This document shows positions 31,961 through 43,900 of a stretch of 64,000 nucleotides of DNA, one piece after another. The position numbers and the translations under genes were made by a program. Position 1 is the stretch's first letter, and each line of letters starts with the position of its first letter. The notes under the pieces were generated by a model, which made no database searches, had not been told where the DNA came from, and worked only from the letters and a program-made list of their open reading frames with translations. The stretch is from assembly GCF_014356525.2 (NCBI RefSeq), contig NC_052508.1, forward strand, positions 38,075,113 through 38,139,112, in the 5' to 3' direction. The DNA is from Nilaparvata lugens (taxonomy: Eukaryota > Arthropoda > Insecta > Hemiptera > Delphacidae).

Positions 31961-32153
31961 TATCTAGGCTACATTACCATAGTGTGGCCATGAGAGCTTT
32001 TTTCTCGCCGCCGCCATAAAGATTCCAAATATTTGAATAAATTTTGTAATGTAGCTTGAAGGGGATTGTAAGTAAAATTGCTTGCCTTTACTTATTAAAA
32101 CATATTTTACTTATTCCTTTATAATGTCTCACAAGCTGTTTTTATATTCCATA

Positions 32154-34685
32154 TACAGGATGATTCTTAATTATGGTAAAATAATTCAATACGGTTAGTA
32201 GAGGTAAAAATAAGGAAACAAGTTCTTATAAACATATATCCATAAAAGCTTCATTAGCAAGCTATACAGAGTGAAAGATTTCGCCAGGATTTCAGTTCCT
32301 CTGGTGAAATACACCGACGCTAAATTGTTTGGGGACTGGTTTTTGAAAAACTTATGCTGGATTCATATGGAAAAATATCTGAAAAATTGAATAAAACTAG
32401 TCTGAAAGCTGTAGTGTGAATAGTTTTTGAGAAAAAAGTTGAAATTTGCAAAAAATCTTGTTAGAAAAACACAGAATTCTACGTTTTATGACCAATAACT
32501 TTCACAGACTTCTACGTTTGATGACCAATAACTTTCTTTAATGACCAATAAACAATTAATTTTTCACAATAAAAACTGTAGAGAATTCAATTCTGAAAAG
32601 AATTAAGTAAGCTGTGTAAACTGAATTTAAATAAAATTGAATAAAATGTATTCTTATCTAGTACATTACACCACAAAAATTTGCTGTTTTATGAGGAGAG
32701 AACTAATAACTCATAGGTTGTGGCTGATAGCAAATAATACATGGATTTAAATAACACCTGTTCCAAAACAGCTGATTTATTTTGTTTAAAATAAGAAAAT
32801 ATTCAAATGAAATCATCAGCTGAAAGTTATTTCCATAAATATTTTAGCCCACTTTTGAACAAAACAACAAACTGTAAGTTAGGCCTACTGTAACCGTGCT
32901 GTGTTTTTCATTTAATCTATTAGCCAGTTATTTGTAACCATTTCACTTTTGTGTTAAGTGTTAACTTTTTGAAAAAAGGCAGGTAATTCTAGGCATTATC
33001 CATACTCCGAATTAGCTGACATGCATTTAATGTATGGAATGGGACACTGTAATAGTACTGAAGCAAGACGTTCGTATCAAGAGAACTTTTCTAACCGAGT
33101 ATGTCCAATTTCAAGGTATTTTGCCACTATTCATCAACGTCTGTCTGAAACAGGTTCTTTGATATCCAAAGAGCACATTTATGCAGGCAGACCCCGATCT
33201 ACTATGACTGTTGAGTTAGAAGAACAAGTTCTTGATGAAATTTATGAACATCCATAGAAGTGCACAAGAGAATTGTCAGTGCAGTTTAATGTCAATCAAT
33301 CTATTATTTGGAGGATACTGAAGGAGCAACAATTACATCCATACCACCTCCAGAAAGTTCATACTCTATTGCCACGAGACTGTATTCCCGGTGCTGGTAT
33401 TTGCCGATGGTTTTTAGAAAAACTTGTTAACCCAAACTTTTTTAACAACCGTTTTATCTACCGACGAGTCACACTTTACAAGAACAGCTATTGTAAACGT
33501 CCACAACCAACATATTTGGGAAGATGAGAATCCTCATGCCATCAATCCTAATCGTCCACAACATCAGTTTTCAGTAAACATTTGGGCAGGAATCATAGGA
33601 GATCATCTACTTCTGTTCGAGCTTCCTCCCAGGCTTAATGGCATAATCTACTTGAACTTTTTGAGAGAGGAGTTATTTATCTTACTTGAAGATGTACCTC
33701 TTCAGTTGCGCCATAACATTTGGTTTATGCATGATGGAACTCCAGCACACTTTAGTGTTGCTGTTCGTGAACACCTGAATCACAACTTTCCAAATCAATG
33801 GATAGGCCGAGGAGGGCCAGTACCATGGCCAGCTAGGTCACCAGACTTAAATCCTTTGGATTTTTATCTTTGGGGACACTTGAAAACCTTAGTATACAAT
33901 ACTCCGATTGATACCATTAAAGAACTCTGATTAAGGATTTTGAACGGAATAGAAATGATAAAGCAGACTCCTGGAATATTTGAATGGATCCCACAATCGA
34001 TGAGAAGATGTCTGAACATATGCATTCAGAACAACGGAGGTCACTTTGAACATCATCTTTAGTCTTTTGGTATAAGTTTAATGTCATTTAGATATGTAAC
34101 TTTCATAGAAAAATGAAACTTTTCATAAATAACCGAATATTTTATTTTCAATCAGCTACAACTGATGAGTTATTAGTTCTCTCCTCATAAAACAGCAAAT
34201 TTTTGTACTACATAAGAATACATTTTATTCAACTTTTTTTGAATTTAGTTTACACAGCTTACATAATTCTTTTCAGAATTGAATTCTCTACAATTTTTAT
34301 TGCGAAAAAGTATTTGTTTACTGGTCATTAAAGAAAGTTATTGGGCATCAAATGTAGAAGTCTGTGTTTTTCCACTTGAATCTTTTGCATATTTCAACTT
34401 TTTTCTCAAAAACTACTCACACTAAAGCTTCCAGACTAGTTTTATTGAATTTTTCAGATATTTTTCCATATGAATTAGCATAAGTTTCTCAAAAACTAGT
34501 CCCATAAAAATTCAGCATCGGTGTATTTCACCAGAGGAACTGAATTCCGGGCGAAATCTTTCACTCTGAATAGCTTGCTAATGAAGCATTTATAGATATT
34601 TGTTTATAAGTACTTTTTTCTTATTTTCACCTCTACTATCACGTAGGTATTAAATTATTTTACCATAATTAAGAATCACTCTGTA
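32154..34685 (+). mobile_element. Long-TIR mariner-like DNA transposon, copy 1 (2.53 kb)
   Basis: Ends TACAGGATGATTCTTAATTA and its inverted match, flanked by TA (32152-32153, 34686-34687). Terminal inverted repeats are exceptionally long: left about 32154-32716, right about 34166-34685. They surround one transposase gene. A second, oppositely oriented copy lies at 35336-37226. Confidence 0.88.
32976..34062 (+). pseudogene. Transposase (Tc1/mariner superfamily, DDE), copy 1
   Basis: The N-terminal helix-turn-helix region begins near 32976, where the ATG of copy 2 reads AAG. A GRPRST linker follows, then catalytic segments: D in STDESHFTR, D in WFMHDGTPAHF, D in SPDLNPLDFYLWG. Counting between the last two aspartates gives 41 residues (DD41D) rather than mariner's 34. 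Defects: start codon lost, TAG near 33255, a frameshift near 33425, and a TGA at 33928. Protein similarity runs on to TAG 34060. The usual role is cut-and-paste mobility of the flanking TIRs; this copy cannot make the enzyme. Confidence 0.85.
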
Positions 34686-34687
34686 TA

Positions 34688-35335
34688 TGAATGAATTTCA
34701 TTCATTAATAAAATAGAGTTTAGCTGATATTAGCATTCAAAATTAGATTCTGATCTTTGAGGTTAGTTTTCGATCTGTTGTCATCTTTTAGCAGCATAGC
34801 ACTTGACACTGGCGACAGACTGAGCATTTTTATGGCGCATGCCTCTGTGTTGAATGGTCAAATTCACTGATTAAATAACATTACCTCATTTTTACCTTGA
34901 AACATACCTATCATTATCAGTTTTCTATTATGTAAATATTCTCTCTTATTAGAATTGAATTGAAATCAAACTCATTTTTCTTTGTCTAATAATATTGGAC
35001 CATGATCTCGTTTGTTAATATTTTTTCAGTTTCAAATCCACTGCTTCAATAACATAACTTAATTATTCCGTGTCAGTTAAATTACAGTGTTGCTGGATTA
35101 TGAAACCGTTAAAATCTTGGTTAGTTGACCGGTAAACTTAATCGGGATTAAAAACTAACTGATCTTGGTGGAACAGAAATGAATCCATAAAACTATAGCT
35201 GATTTGTCAATCGATGTCAATGTCCATATTTAACAGACGGACGTGCAACTGGACCTAAACCTAGCTCTGCAGTGCAGGCTGGATGCTTGTCTGACTCAGA
35301 CTAGGCGCTGAGACAGAAAGTTTGATTATTATATG
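34688..35335. other. Spacer between the two inverted transposons
   Basis: No gene or repeat recognised in 650 bp. Confidence 0.6.
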
Positions 35336-37226
35336 AAAGTAACATATCTAAATGACATTAAACTTATACCAAAAGACTAAAGATGATGTTCAAAGTGACC
35401 TCCGTTGTTCTGAATGCATATGTGCAGATGTCTTCTCATCGATTGTTGGACCCATTCAAATATTCCAGGAGACTGCTTTATCATTCCTATTCCGTTCAAA
35501 ATCCTTAATCAGAATTATTCAATGGTATCAATCATCGGAGTATTGTATACTAAGGTTTTCAAGTGTCCCCAAAGATAAAAATCCAAAGGATTTAAGTGTG
35601 GTGACCTAGCTGGCCATGGTACTGGCCCACCTCGGCTTATCCATTGATTTGGAAAGCTGTGATTCAGGTGTTCACGAACAGCAACACTGACGTGTGCTGG
35701 AGCTCCATCATGCATAAACCAAATGTTTTGGCGCAACTGAAGAGGTACATCTTCAAGTAAAATAAATAGCTCCTCTCTCAAAAAGTTCAAGTAGATTATG
35801 CCATTAAGCCTGGGATGAAGCTCGAACAGAAGTAGATGATCTTCTTTGATTTCTGCCCAAATTTTTACTGAAAACTGATGTTGTGGACGATTAAGATTGA
35901 TGGCATGAGGATTCTCATCTGCCCAAATATGTAGGTTGTGGACGTTTACAATAGCTGTTCTTGTAAAGTGTGCCTCGTCGGTAAATGAAACGGTTGTTGA
36001 AAAGTTTTTTTAACAAGCTTTTCTAAAAACCATCGGTAAATACCAGCATGGGGAATACAGTTCTGTGGCAATAGAGTATGAACTTTCTGGAGGTGGTATG
36101 GATGTAATTGTTGCTCCTTCAGTATCCACCAAATAATAGATTGATTGACATTGAACTGCACTAACAATTCTCTTGTGCTCTTCTCTGGATGTTTATAAAT
36201 TTCATCAAGAACTTGTTCTTCTAACTCAACAGTCATAGTAGATCGGGGTCTGCCTGCATAAATGTGCTCTTTGGATATCAAAGAACCTGTTTCAGACAGA
36301 CGTTGATGAATAGTGGCAAAAAACATTTGCCACTTGGACATACTCGGTTAGGAAAGTTCTCTTGATACAAAAGTCTTGTTTCAGTACTATTACAGTGTCC
36401 CGTTCCATACATTAAATTCATGTCAGCTAATTCGGAGTATGAATAATGTCTAAAATTGCCTGCCATTTTTCAAAAAGTTAACACTTAACACAAAAGTGAA
36501 ATGGTTACAAATAACTGGTTAATAGATTAAACGAAAAACACAGCACGGTTACAGTAGGCCTAACTTACAGTTTGTTGTTTTGTTCAACAGTGGGCTAAAA
36601 TATTTATGGAAATAACTTTCAGCTGATAATTTCTTTTGAATATTTTCTTATTTTAAACAAAATAAATCAGCTGTTTTGGAACAGCTGTTATTCAAATATG
36701 AGTTATTAGTTCTCTCCTCATAAAACAGGAAATTTTTGTGGTATAATGTACTAGATAAGAATACATTTTATTCAATTTTATTTAAATCCAGTTTACTTTA
36801 TTCTTTTCAGAATTGAATTCTCTACAATTTTTATTGCGAAAAATTATTTGTTTACTGGTCATTAAAGAGAGTTATTGGGCATCAAACGTAGAAGTCTGTG
36901 TTTTTCTACCTAGATTTTTTGCATATTTCAACTTCTTTCTCAAAAACTACTCACACTACAGCTTCCAGACTAGTTTTATTCAATTTTTCAGATATTTTTC
37001 CATATGAATCCAGTAAAAGTTTTTCAATAACTAGTCCCCAAACAATTCAGCATCGGTGTATTTCACCAGAGGAACTGAATCACTTTCACTCTGAGCGAAA
37101 TCTTTCACTCTGTATAGCTCGCTAATGAAGCTTTTATGGATATATGTTTATAAGAACTTGTTTTCTTATTTTTGCCTCTTCTATCACATATTAAATTATT
37201 TTACCATAATTAAGAATCACAGTGTA
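35336..37226 (-). mobile_element. Mariner-like DNA transposon, copy 2, one end lost
   Basis: Opposite orientation to copy 1. It keeps the TIR at 36699-37226 (ending GTGTA, then TA) and the transposase, but breaks off shortly after the transposase stop, so the other TIR is absent. Confidence 0.85.
35377..36466 (-). pseudogene. Transposase (Tc1/mariner superfamily, DDE), copy 2
   Basis: Better preserved at the N-terminus than copy 1: ATG 36466, then a clean stretch including the GRPRSTMTVELEEQVL linker and EKSTREL where copy 1 has a stop. Frameshifts lie near 36320 and 36010, and one falls near 35515. The second catalytic Asp is in WFMHDGAPAHV; the SPD of copy 1 reads SPH here while the following LNPLD is kept. 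With one TIR missing the copy is immobile. Confidence 0.85.
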
Positions 37227-37514
37227 TATTTTTGGAACTTGAAATACTAAATGGTAGATAATAGTGAGTAAGAATGAAAGGTAACGTAATCTGAAAGCTG
37301 AATCTCCAAAAAATTACCAATCAAATTTTGAAGTATGTCGTGATATTGTTGTTGGGGATATAAATAGGTAGTTAGTTTTATTAGTTTACAGCCGAGAAGT
37401 CTGACGAAATTTTTATAAAGCACAACATGAATATAAACTTTGGAAGAGCCAATTGTTCTAGCCATAGTACTACTTTATGAATTACGCAAACATAAGTAAT
37501 TCAAAAAGAAAATA

Positions 37515-37750
37515 CATGATAGCTGAAGACTTGTTTTATCGATTTCCATCACATTTTCCTAAAATAATCCTTTCCTGGGGCGGCAAGGGACCTGGTTACC
37601 TACAAACCCTTCCCCCCCCCCTGGTAGCGGGCCCGAAATTTGAAAGTAGTATCACAGTCATGATAGCTGAAGACTTGTTTCATTGATTTCCATCACATTT
37701 TTCAGGAATACTCCGTCCCTGGGGGCGACGAAGGAACCTGGTTTAATACA
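37515..37750 (+). repeat. Tandem duplication, about 145-bp unit
   Basis: Two units starting ATGATAGCTGAAGACTTGTTT (37515 and 37660), each with CCATCACATTTT, a CCTGGGG block and ACCTGGTT. No coding. Confidence 0.8.
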
Positions 37751-37879
37751 ATCTTCAATAATAGGGTAGTATGGTAATAGGGCAAGGAAAGTGAAAATAA
37801 ACACTAGTATATGAATTTCAAGCACCAATGTATTAGTGACTGGACTTTAGTTCCTAGCGCCAAAGTATTTGATTAAAAT

Positions 37880-37908
37880 AACTAGCTCCACGTATAAGTG
37901 GAGCTAGT
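37880..37908. other. Perfect hairpin
   Basis: ACTAGCTCCAC and its reverse complement GTGGAGCTAGT separated by about six bases. It lies just outside the GTGCAC-rich array; role unknown. Confidence 0.7.
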
Positions 37909-37989
37909 ATTCAATAAATGAATATTGGATTCATTTCAGTATTGATGACTGCATTAAAAGGCGAAAGTACTTGCACAATCTTGCACATA

Positions 37990-38690
37990 TTGCAGTGTTT
38001 TGTCTTGCAAAATTGGAGTGTTCAGACTGTTTGGGGGACGGCATTTCCCCTGCACCCCTTGTCAACTCTACTATACCTCACTCCTGTGATAACCCATTTC
38101 CTTGCTTAAAAAGCGTGCACAAACGTTACATGTACATGCACATTCGTGCACAAACTATGCACAAACGATTGAGCCGAACATTGGAGTGTTCTGACTGTTT
38201 GGGTGATAGTATTTTCCCAGCCCCCCTTGCCAACTCTACTATACCTCACTCCTGTGATAACCCATTTCCTTGCTTTAAAAGTGTGCACAAACGTTACATG
38301 TACGTACACATTCGTGCACAAACGATTGAGCCGAAAATTGGAGTGTTCTGACTGTTTGGGGGATAGCATTTCCCCAGCCCCCCTTCCACACTCTTCTATA
38401 CCTTACTCCTGTGATGAACCATTTCCTTGCTTAAAAAGTGTGCACAAACGTTACATGTACGTGCACATTCGTGCACAAACGATGTGTAATGCTCAAATCG
38501 CAATTACACTAAGTGGGGGGGCTATCGTTTCCCCAGCCCCCCTAATCGAATTTTCAAATAATTTGTTCAGTTTGCATGCACAAACGCAGAGTGGTCGTGC
38601 ACATTCGTGCACAAACGATGCACAAACGATCTGTAATGCTCAAATCGCCATTGGGCTAGGTTGAGGGGGGGGGCAGTGAAATGTACGTAT
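37990..38690 (+). repeat. GTGCAC-rich tandem array, copy B
   Basis: Three units of about 160 bp, each beginning near TTGGAGTGTTCTGACTGTTT, then CCCAGCCCCCCTT, CTCCTGTGATAACCC, CCATTTCCTTGC and GTGCACAAACGTTACATGTA. A fourth, different module with AATCGCAATTACACTAAG follows. The distal part is the inverted match of 30055-30460. Confidence 0.85.
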
Positions 38691-38699
38691 TAAAAACAT

Positions 38700-39736
38700 A
38701 AAGTGGAGTACCGTTAATTTGAACACTGGTTGGGGAAAAATATGCGTTTTATTTCAAAAGGAAAGGAAATAATAAGCTCAAACTCCAATTCATTTTCAAT
38801 TGTTCTAGGTTCTTATTCTAGCTAGATAATAAATAACTTTCATTCTCCATATTGATAGTTGATAGCTGATAGTTTTTTTCTTATAAAAAAGAAAAAGGCT
38901 TTGTTTCTATTTATTTAGAGTGGAATTCTGAGAACCTTGAATTCAGTCATTATGGAAATTTAGATTAATTGAACATTATCAGTATCATTATTTGGGTCAG
39001 CATAAGAATAATTCATTTCAAATTATTTTCCTAATAAATCAAATTCTGTTCATTGGACTCGTGTTGGAATAGTCCAGTCACTAAATACATTCATGCTTGC
39101 AATACCGTATATATTGTATTTCTGATTTTTTAATATATTATTTGGATTCATGAGAGAAGTCCAGAACCAATTTTTTCATGCAAAATTTTCCTGTGCTAGA
39201 TACAGGCTGGCCCAAAAACCTCGTTTTTTGGGTTCATTTTCCAGTTTTCAGCTATTTCCACCAAATCCAGTAATCGGACAAGAAAAATTCACTCTCGCCT
39301 TTTTTTAAATTATAAAATTCTGAATGAAATGACTGAGATCATTCAGAACTCTCTATCTACAAAGAGTACTGAGTTATGAATTACCAAAAATAAGTAAAAT
39401 TTTAAGAAAAAATTAATTTTAATGAATTTTAGTTTCTGATCAACAACATCTTCTGATTGTTACCATTATTTAAATGTATAATTCAAAATCCCTCTGGGCG
39501 AAATTTTGTGCTCTACAATCTGAGACCAAATAGAAGGCTATATATCTCATATAGATTTCCAGGTACACCTGACAACAATTTTCCTTGTATTTTGAAAATG
39601 CCTTACTTTTAGCTTCAACAATTATCACCAACTACATTGTCCTCACATTGATAATTCACAAAATTTTACAAGTTCATGAGATCATATTCTATAAGCATCA
39701 CCCGTTAGATGCACTTCATTCTAGTATTTCCTAGTA
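38700..39736. other. No gene recognised
   Basis: AT-rich DNA. ACAGGCTGGCCCAAAAACC at about 39203 resembles the end of a Tc1-like element, but no partner end was found. Confidence 0.55.
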
Positions 39737-39950
39737 GAGAGGCACGCATAAGGACACCTCAAGGATCAACATTTCTAACACTCCTAACTTTTGACACAAT
39801 GCTCTGATCTCAACGTACTACAGCTTTTTTCTTCTTGGCTCGTCTAGGAGGTTCAAAATCATGCATCATAAATCAAATTCGGTCGAAAAATGGAAAATAT
39901 ACTGTTGAGTGCACTCAATCCCATATTCCCATACCCAAAAAATGGCTAAT
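39737..39950 (+). repeat. Dispersed repeat, copy 2 (with 24488-24690)
   Basis: Shares GCATAAGGACACCTCAAGG and ATTCGGTCGAAAAATGG with copy 1 in the same orientation. Confidence 0.75.
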
Positions 39951-39984
39951 TTCTATATTAGTTAATGTTAGATATTTTTCTATC

Positions 39985-40235
39985 TCTAATATAATAAAGG
40001 AAAGAATTGGCTTATACACGTATGGGTTAGGAAATCCACGAATTATGCTTCAAAAAGTCTGAACTACTGGACTGATTAATTTGAAATTTTGCATAGATTC
40101 CTATTACCGAGGATGGTTATAGGCCTATTTTACATTCTTCAAGATTTCAGTACGTCAATTTTTCAGTTTGTCAAGGTTTTAATTATACCCTTTTGGAGCA
40201 CTGGTTACCTACTAGTTTCATATAAAGCTGATTGG
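39985..40235 (+). repeat. Dispersed 'CGAGGATGGTTATAGGCC' repeat, copy 1
   Basis: Starts near TAATATAATAAAGGAAAG, contains TACTGGACTGATTAATTTGA and CCGAGGATGGTTATAGGCC, and ends ACTGGTTACCTACTAGT. Four more partial copies are at 62505-63310. The end resembles Helitron or short-element termini, but the class is uncertain. Confidence 0.7.
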
Positions 40236-40810
40236 CTGCAATTTCAGTGCATTTATTAGCTCTAATTAGATATGCAACGAACTGGAAGCTCTCCTGTACA
40301 GGGGTTGAGATTTACATTCACGTTATTATTTAGTCAATCACTGTTGTCTGATAATGAAAATTATGTACTAACAATTTCTAATAAACATCCCATTTGTATA
40401 GGACTATTACTAACTACATTGAAAAAAAAACATTGTTCATATTTTAAAGAATATTATGAATACCCCAACACATTATTATTACTGTTCTTATTAGGACAGA
40501 ATTTGTTATTAGCAAACACTTTTATATATTCATTACAATTACTATGTATTTGTAAAAAACTCCTCTGAATGAAAATTATTGGCATTCAGTGAAATTATAA
40601 TTATTATAGATTGTAAATCTTAACCCCAGTAGAAGAGAGCTTCCAGTTCGTTTGATATCTTGTTAGAGCTAATAAATGGAGTAAAAATTGCAGCTTTAAA
40701 GTAAATGTAGAATAATAAAAATTTTCAATGCTGAAAATAATTATTTGTTGTAATAAGCCTGGAATAAAAAACTTAATGAAATGAATTCATAAAATGAGCA
40801 AATTTTACAG

Positions 40811-40911
40811 GTTACAAGATGAAGAAGACAAAGAAAACATGATTAATACGGAGGTTCAACACAATTTGGAAGAGTTCAAATCGTCGTTTTCAAAGAGATC
40901 TTCATCAAATG
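40811..40911 (+). CDS. FBXO25/32-like, upstream coding exon
   Basis: Acceptor TTTTACAG and donor AATG/GTGAGT. It encodes an acidic then basic stretch (LQDEEDKENM... FSKRSSSN) resembling the 'NKEN' region of FBXO32. It enters with one base of a split codon and leaves with one base, so it is not the first exon. Confidence 0.7.
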
Positions 40912-43900
40912 GTGAGTCTTTTATCAGCCATTTTGTTCTGGAAAGAGAATTTCAAAGTTTCTAGAAAGATATGTGATAGAAAATAAAGATTTAATAGGTA
41001 TTGAGCCACAAATGGCAACCACATGCTCTCCTGAAATTTAAAGATTGTAGATTTCTGTTATTTGTTGTAACACATGCTCTGAACATATTGTATTTAAGAA
41101 TATGAACACTTGAAGAGATAGAATAATTAAAAGAACCGTTTCTCGAAACTATTGAGAATGCATTTTAATAGTCTACCTAGCCAGTCGACAGGGGTCATTA
41201 TTCTTTTCAAAATAGTTTGAAACAAAATCATTCTTTCATAGAAACTTGCTAACTGTATTCTAAACGTCAGTCACAGACACGTCTACAATAGAAACCACAT
41301 GGTCCACTGTGTTTTGTGTTAACCCTTGTATATATCTATAGCATAAGTTGATGGCAGGTAAATGAAGACTGTGTATAGCAATATAGATATATAGTTGGGA
41401 GAGTAGTAGAATATAGATATTATGTAGTTTACAACGTTACCACATGGTTAGCATATGCTACAATTTTACCATGTGGTTAGCATATGAATATTATTGAAAC
41501 AATTATTCGAATGGTGATCACATAAAACCATAAACATGAAACGAGTACATGTTTATAAAAACTAGGGCATGAAGTAGATTAGGCTATATGTATAAAGTAT
41601 TCAACAAATATATGTTGTACAATGAATTATAATTTAATAATTATTATAAGCTAATTAAGTTAGTTGAATCCGAATTCATAGGCTAAGGACAAATTTTTAA
41701 ATAGAATAAATTAGGTATATTTGATTGAAACATGTTGACAATGAGTATAAAAAACCTGCTTAATTGATTAGTATCTTATTAATTTGATTTATTCGATTCA
41801 ATTGTAATGATATAGGTACTATATGAAATTGTGTTTTGTTCTTCATTTAATGTATATATTATTGAAGTATTTTCCATATTTGATTTATAAGATTGATCAC
41901 TGTATTAATTAAATTCGATGAGAATGTATTCAATTGTCAGTATCCAAACTTTAGAGTTTAAATATTGGTAAAATGTATGATATCATTTGTTTCAATAATG
42001 AAGGGGAGCCATAGTTTAAAATGATATAACATAATAAACATTATAGTAAATTTAAATTGATATTTGAATCCAGTTTGTAAGCAGAATATTAGCTGATGAG
42101 TTTGAATGTAGGCGGAGTTAGAGGGCGAAGGGTGATGTGGGGTGGAAAGTCGTGGTGCTAGTATATATACAGGCAGACCATGTCTTGTTAGTTAGTTGCT
42201 GTGAGTCTCTCTTAGTCTCTTGGATTTTGGACAGTGTTCAGTGTAGGAGTGAGTTTTTGGTTTCAGACTTCAATTATCCTATAGGGAATCGACTGAGCCA
42301 GGTAAAGATTGTATTTAGAATTTTCAATTTTCCTTATTTCAAATCCACACCACCCCACCCTAAAAAGCCCAAATAAGTACATCAAATTTCATAGCATCAT
42401 AGTAAGGAACAAATTTAATTATTACTTATTTTAAAAATACAAATCTGTAGATAAAGTTTCAATTAACTTCTTGAAGCTTACAGTTGAAATTTTCTTCTAA
42501 GCACTAAGTTTATTAAAGCAAGGCTCCCCTAATCATATTTATTCTTTAAAATTGATTAATTAGTTTATTTTTTAATGTAATCATATTTTTAACTAGAGGT
42601 GTTCAATATTTTGATTTTATAACTTACTTTTCAAGTAACCTGATAAAAATAATAAGAACAATTTGTTAAATTTTGTTGTATAAAATTAAACTTGAACTGT
42701 AGTACTTTCAAAAACTCAATAATCTTGTATATTTTGAATCATTACAACACTTAAATCAATTTTATAAATTCTCTTAAATTTAAAGTTTATTAATAAATTC
42801 ATAATTAACCTTTGTTTTGCCTTTCACTTTATACATTCCCTTACACACGACCCTGATCTATCTCTCTTTATCTTTTTCTTCTATACTATTATTCGTTCAG
42901 TGAGTGAAATATAAGTATCCACACAGTGAGTGAAGTTATAGTACAGTGTATTTCATCAATTCATAGCAATTGATTGGCGCCGGGCAAAATTCCGTATAGA
43001 GTGAGGGAGTTCGAAACCCACTCTAAACAAAAGACCGACAGAGGAAAGAGTTCAGTATAAAGGTACTTTCTAAACGTATAAAGGTCTATACTTTCATGAA
43101 AATTTACACTTTCATAATTATAGCTATACCGTATATCTCTGTTCCTTTTAGTAGCCTAGGTACATAGTATGTTTTTATATCACATACATTCTTTCCTTTT
43201 ACAATAATAGTGAACGGAATGTATGGTATATCATAGTAGGTAGGCTACCTTAGCAGTGAACTTTGAAATACTTAAATCCTGAAGGTTGCCAATTGGAATG
43301 AACTGTTGAACTTTGTAAATGTATAAATAGGATCAGCTCTCTGGTCGCAACTGTTTTCTTTTAGTGAACAGCTGGTCACTTGTCGACCTTCTGCTGTATT
43401 GTTGCTTTATCTAGTGATCCTTTTCATTTGTTTTTTTATCGCTGGATTTTGAAGTTCAAAATCGCTGTTCATGGTTGAGAGATCGTGATAAATAGATGTT
43501 GGATTTGATTCAAAACAAAAATACGTTTTTGTATACAGTATATTAAACGTTTATTTTTTATTGAATTTCTCAATTGAAACCTTCTTGTATATATAGTTTT
43601 TCATCATTATTATAGCACCTACTTAGAGACTAATAACCTATTTTATTATGGCTTCAATTGATGAAAATATTATTTATGAAGGTACGACCCATTGGTTTAG
43701 CCTTTTATATTGGTTAAGGATTAAATTGAGCGTTATTTTCCACATATCGCATAATGAAAGAATACTCTGCTTTTTCACTTCCACTTGAATACTTAAGCAC
43801 TGAACTAAGGGCCAGGCCATATTTAGCGTTTTTAAGGCGTTAAGAGTCGGCAGGGCAAGAGGCTCTCCGATTAGCTGATTAGGTTGGCGCCTGCAAAAAC

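Noticed and set aside
37990..38690. CRISPR-like array
   Set aside because: Repeat units are tandem without unique spacers, no cas genes, and the context is eukaryotic.
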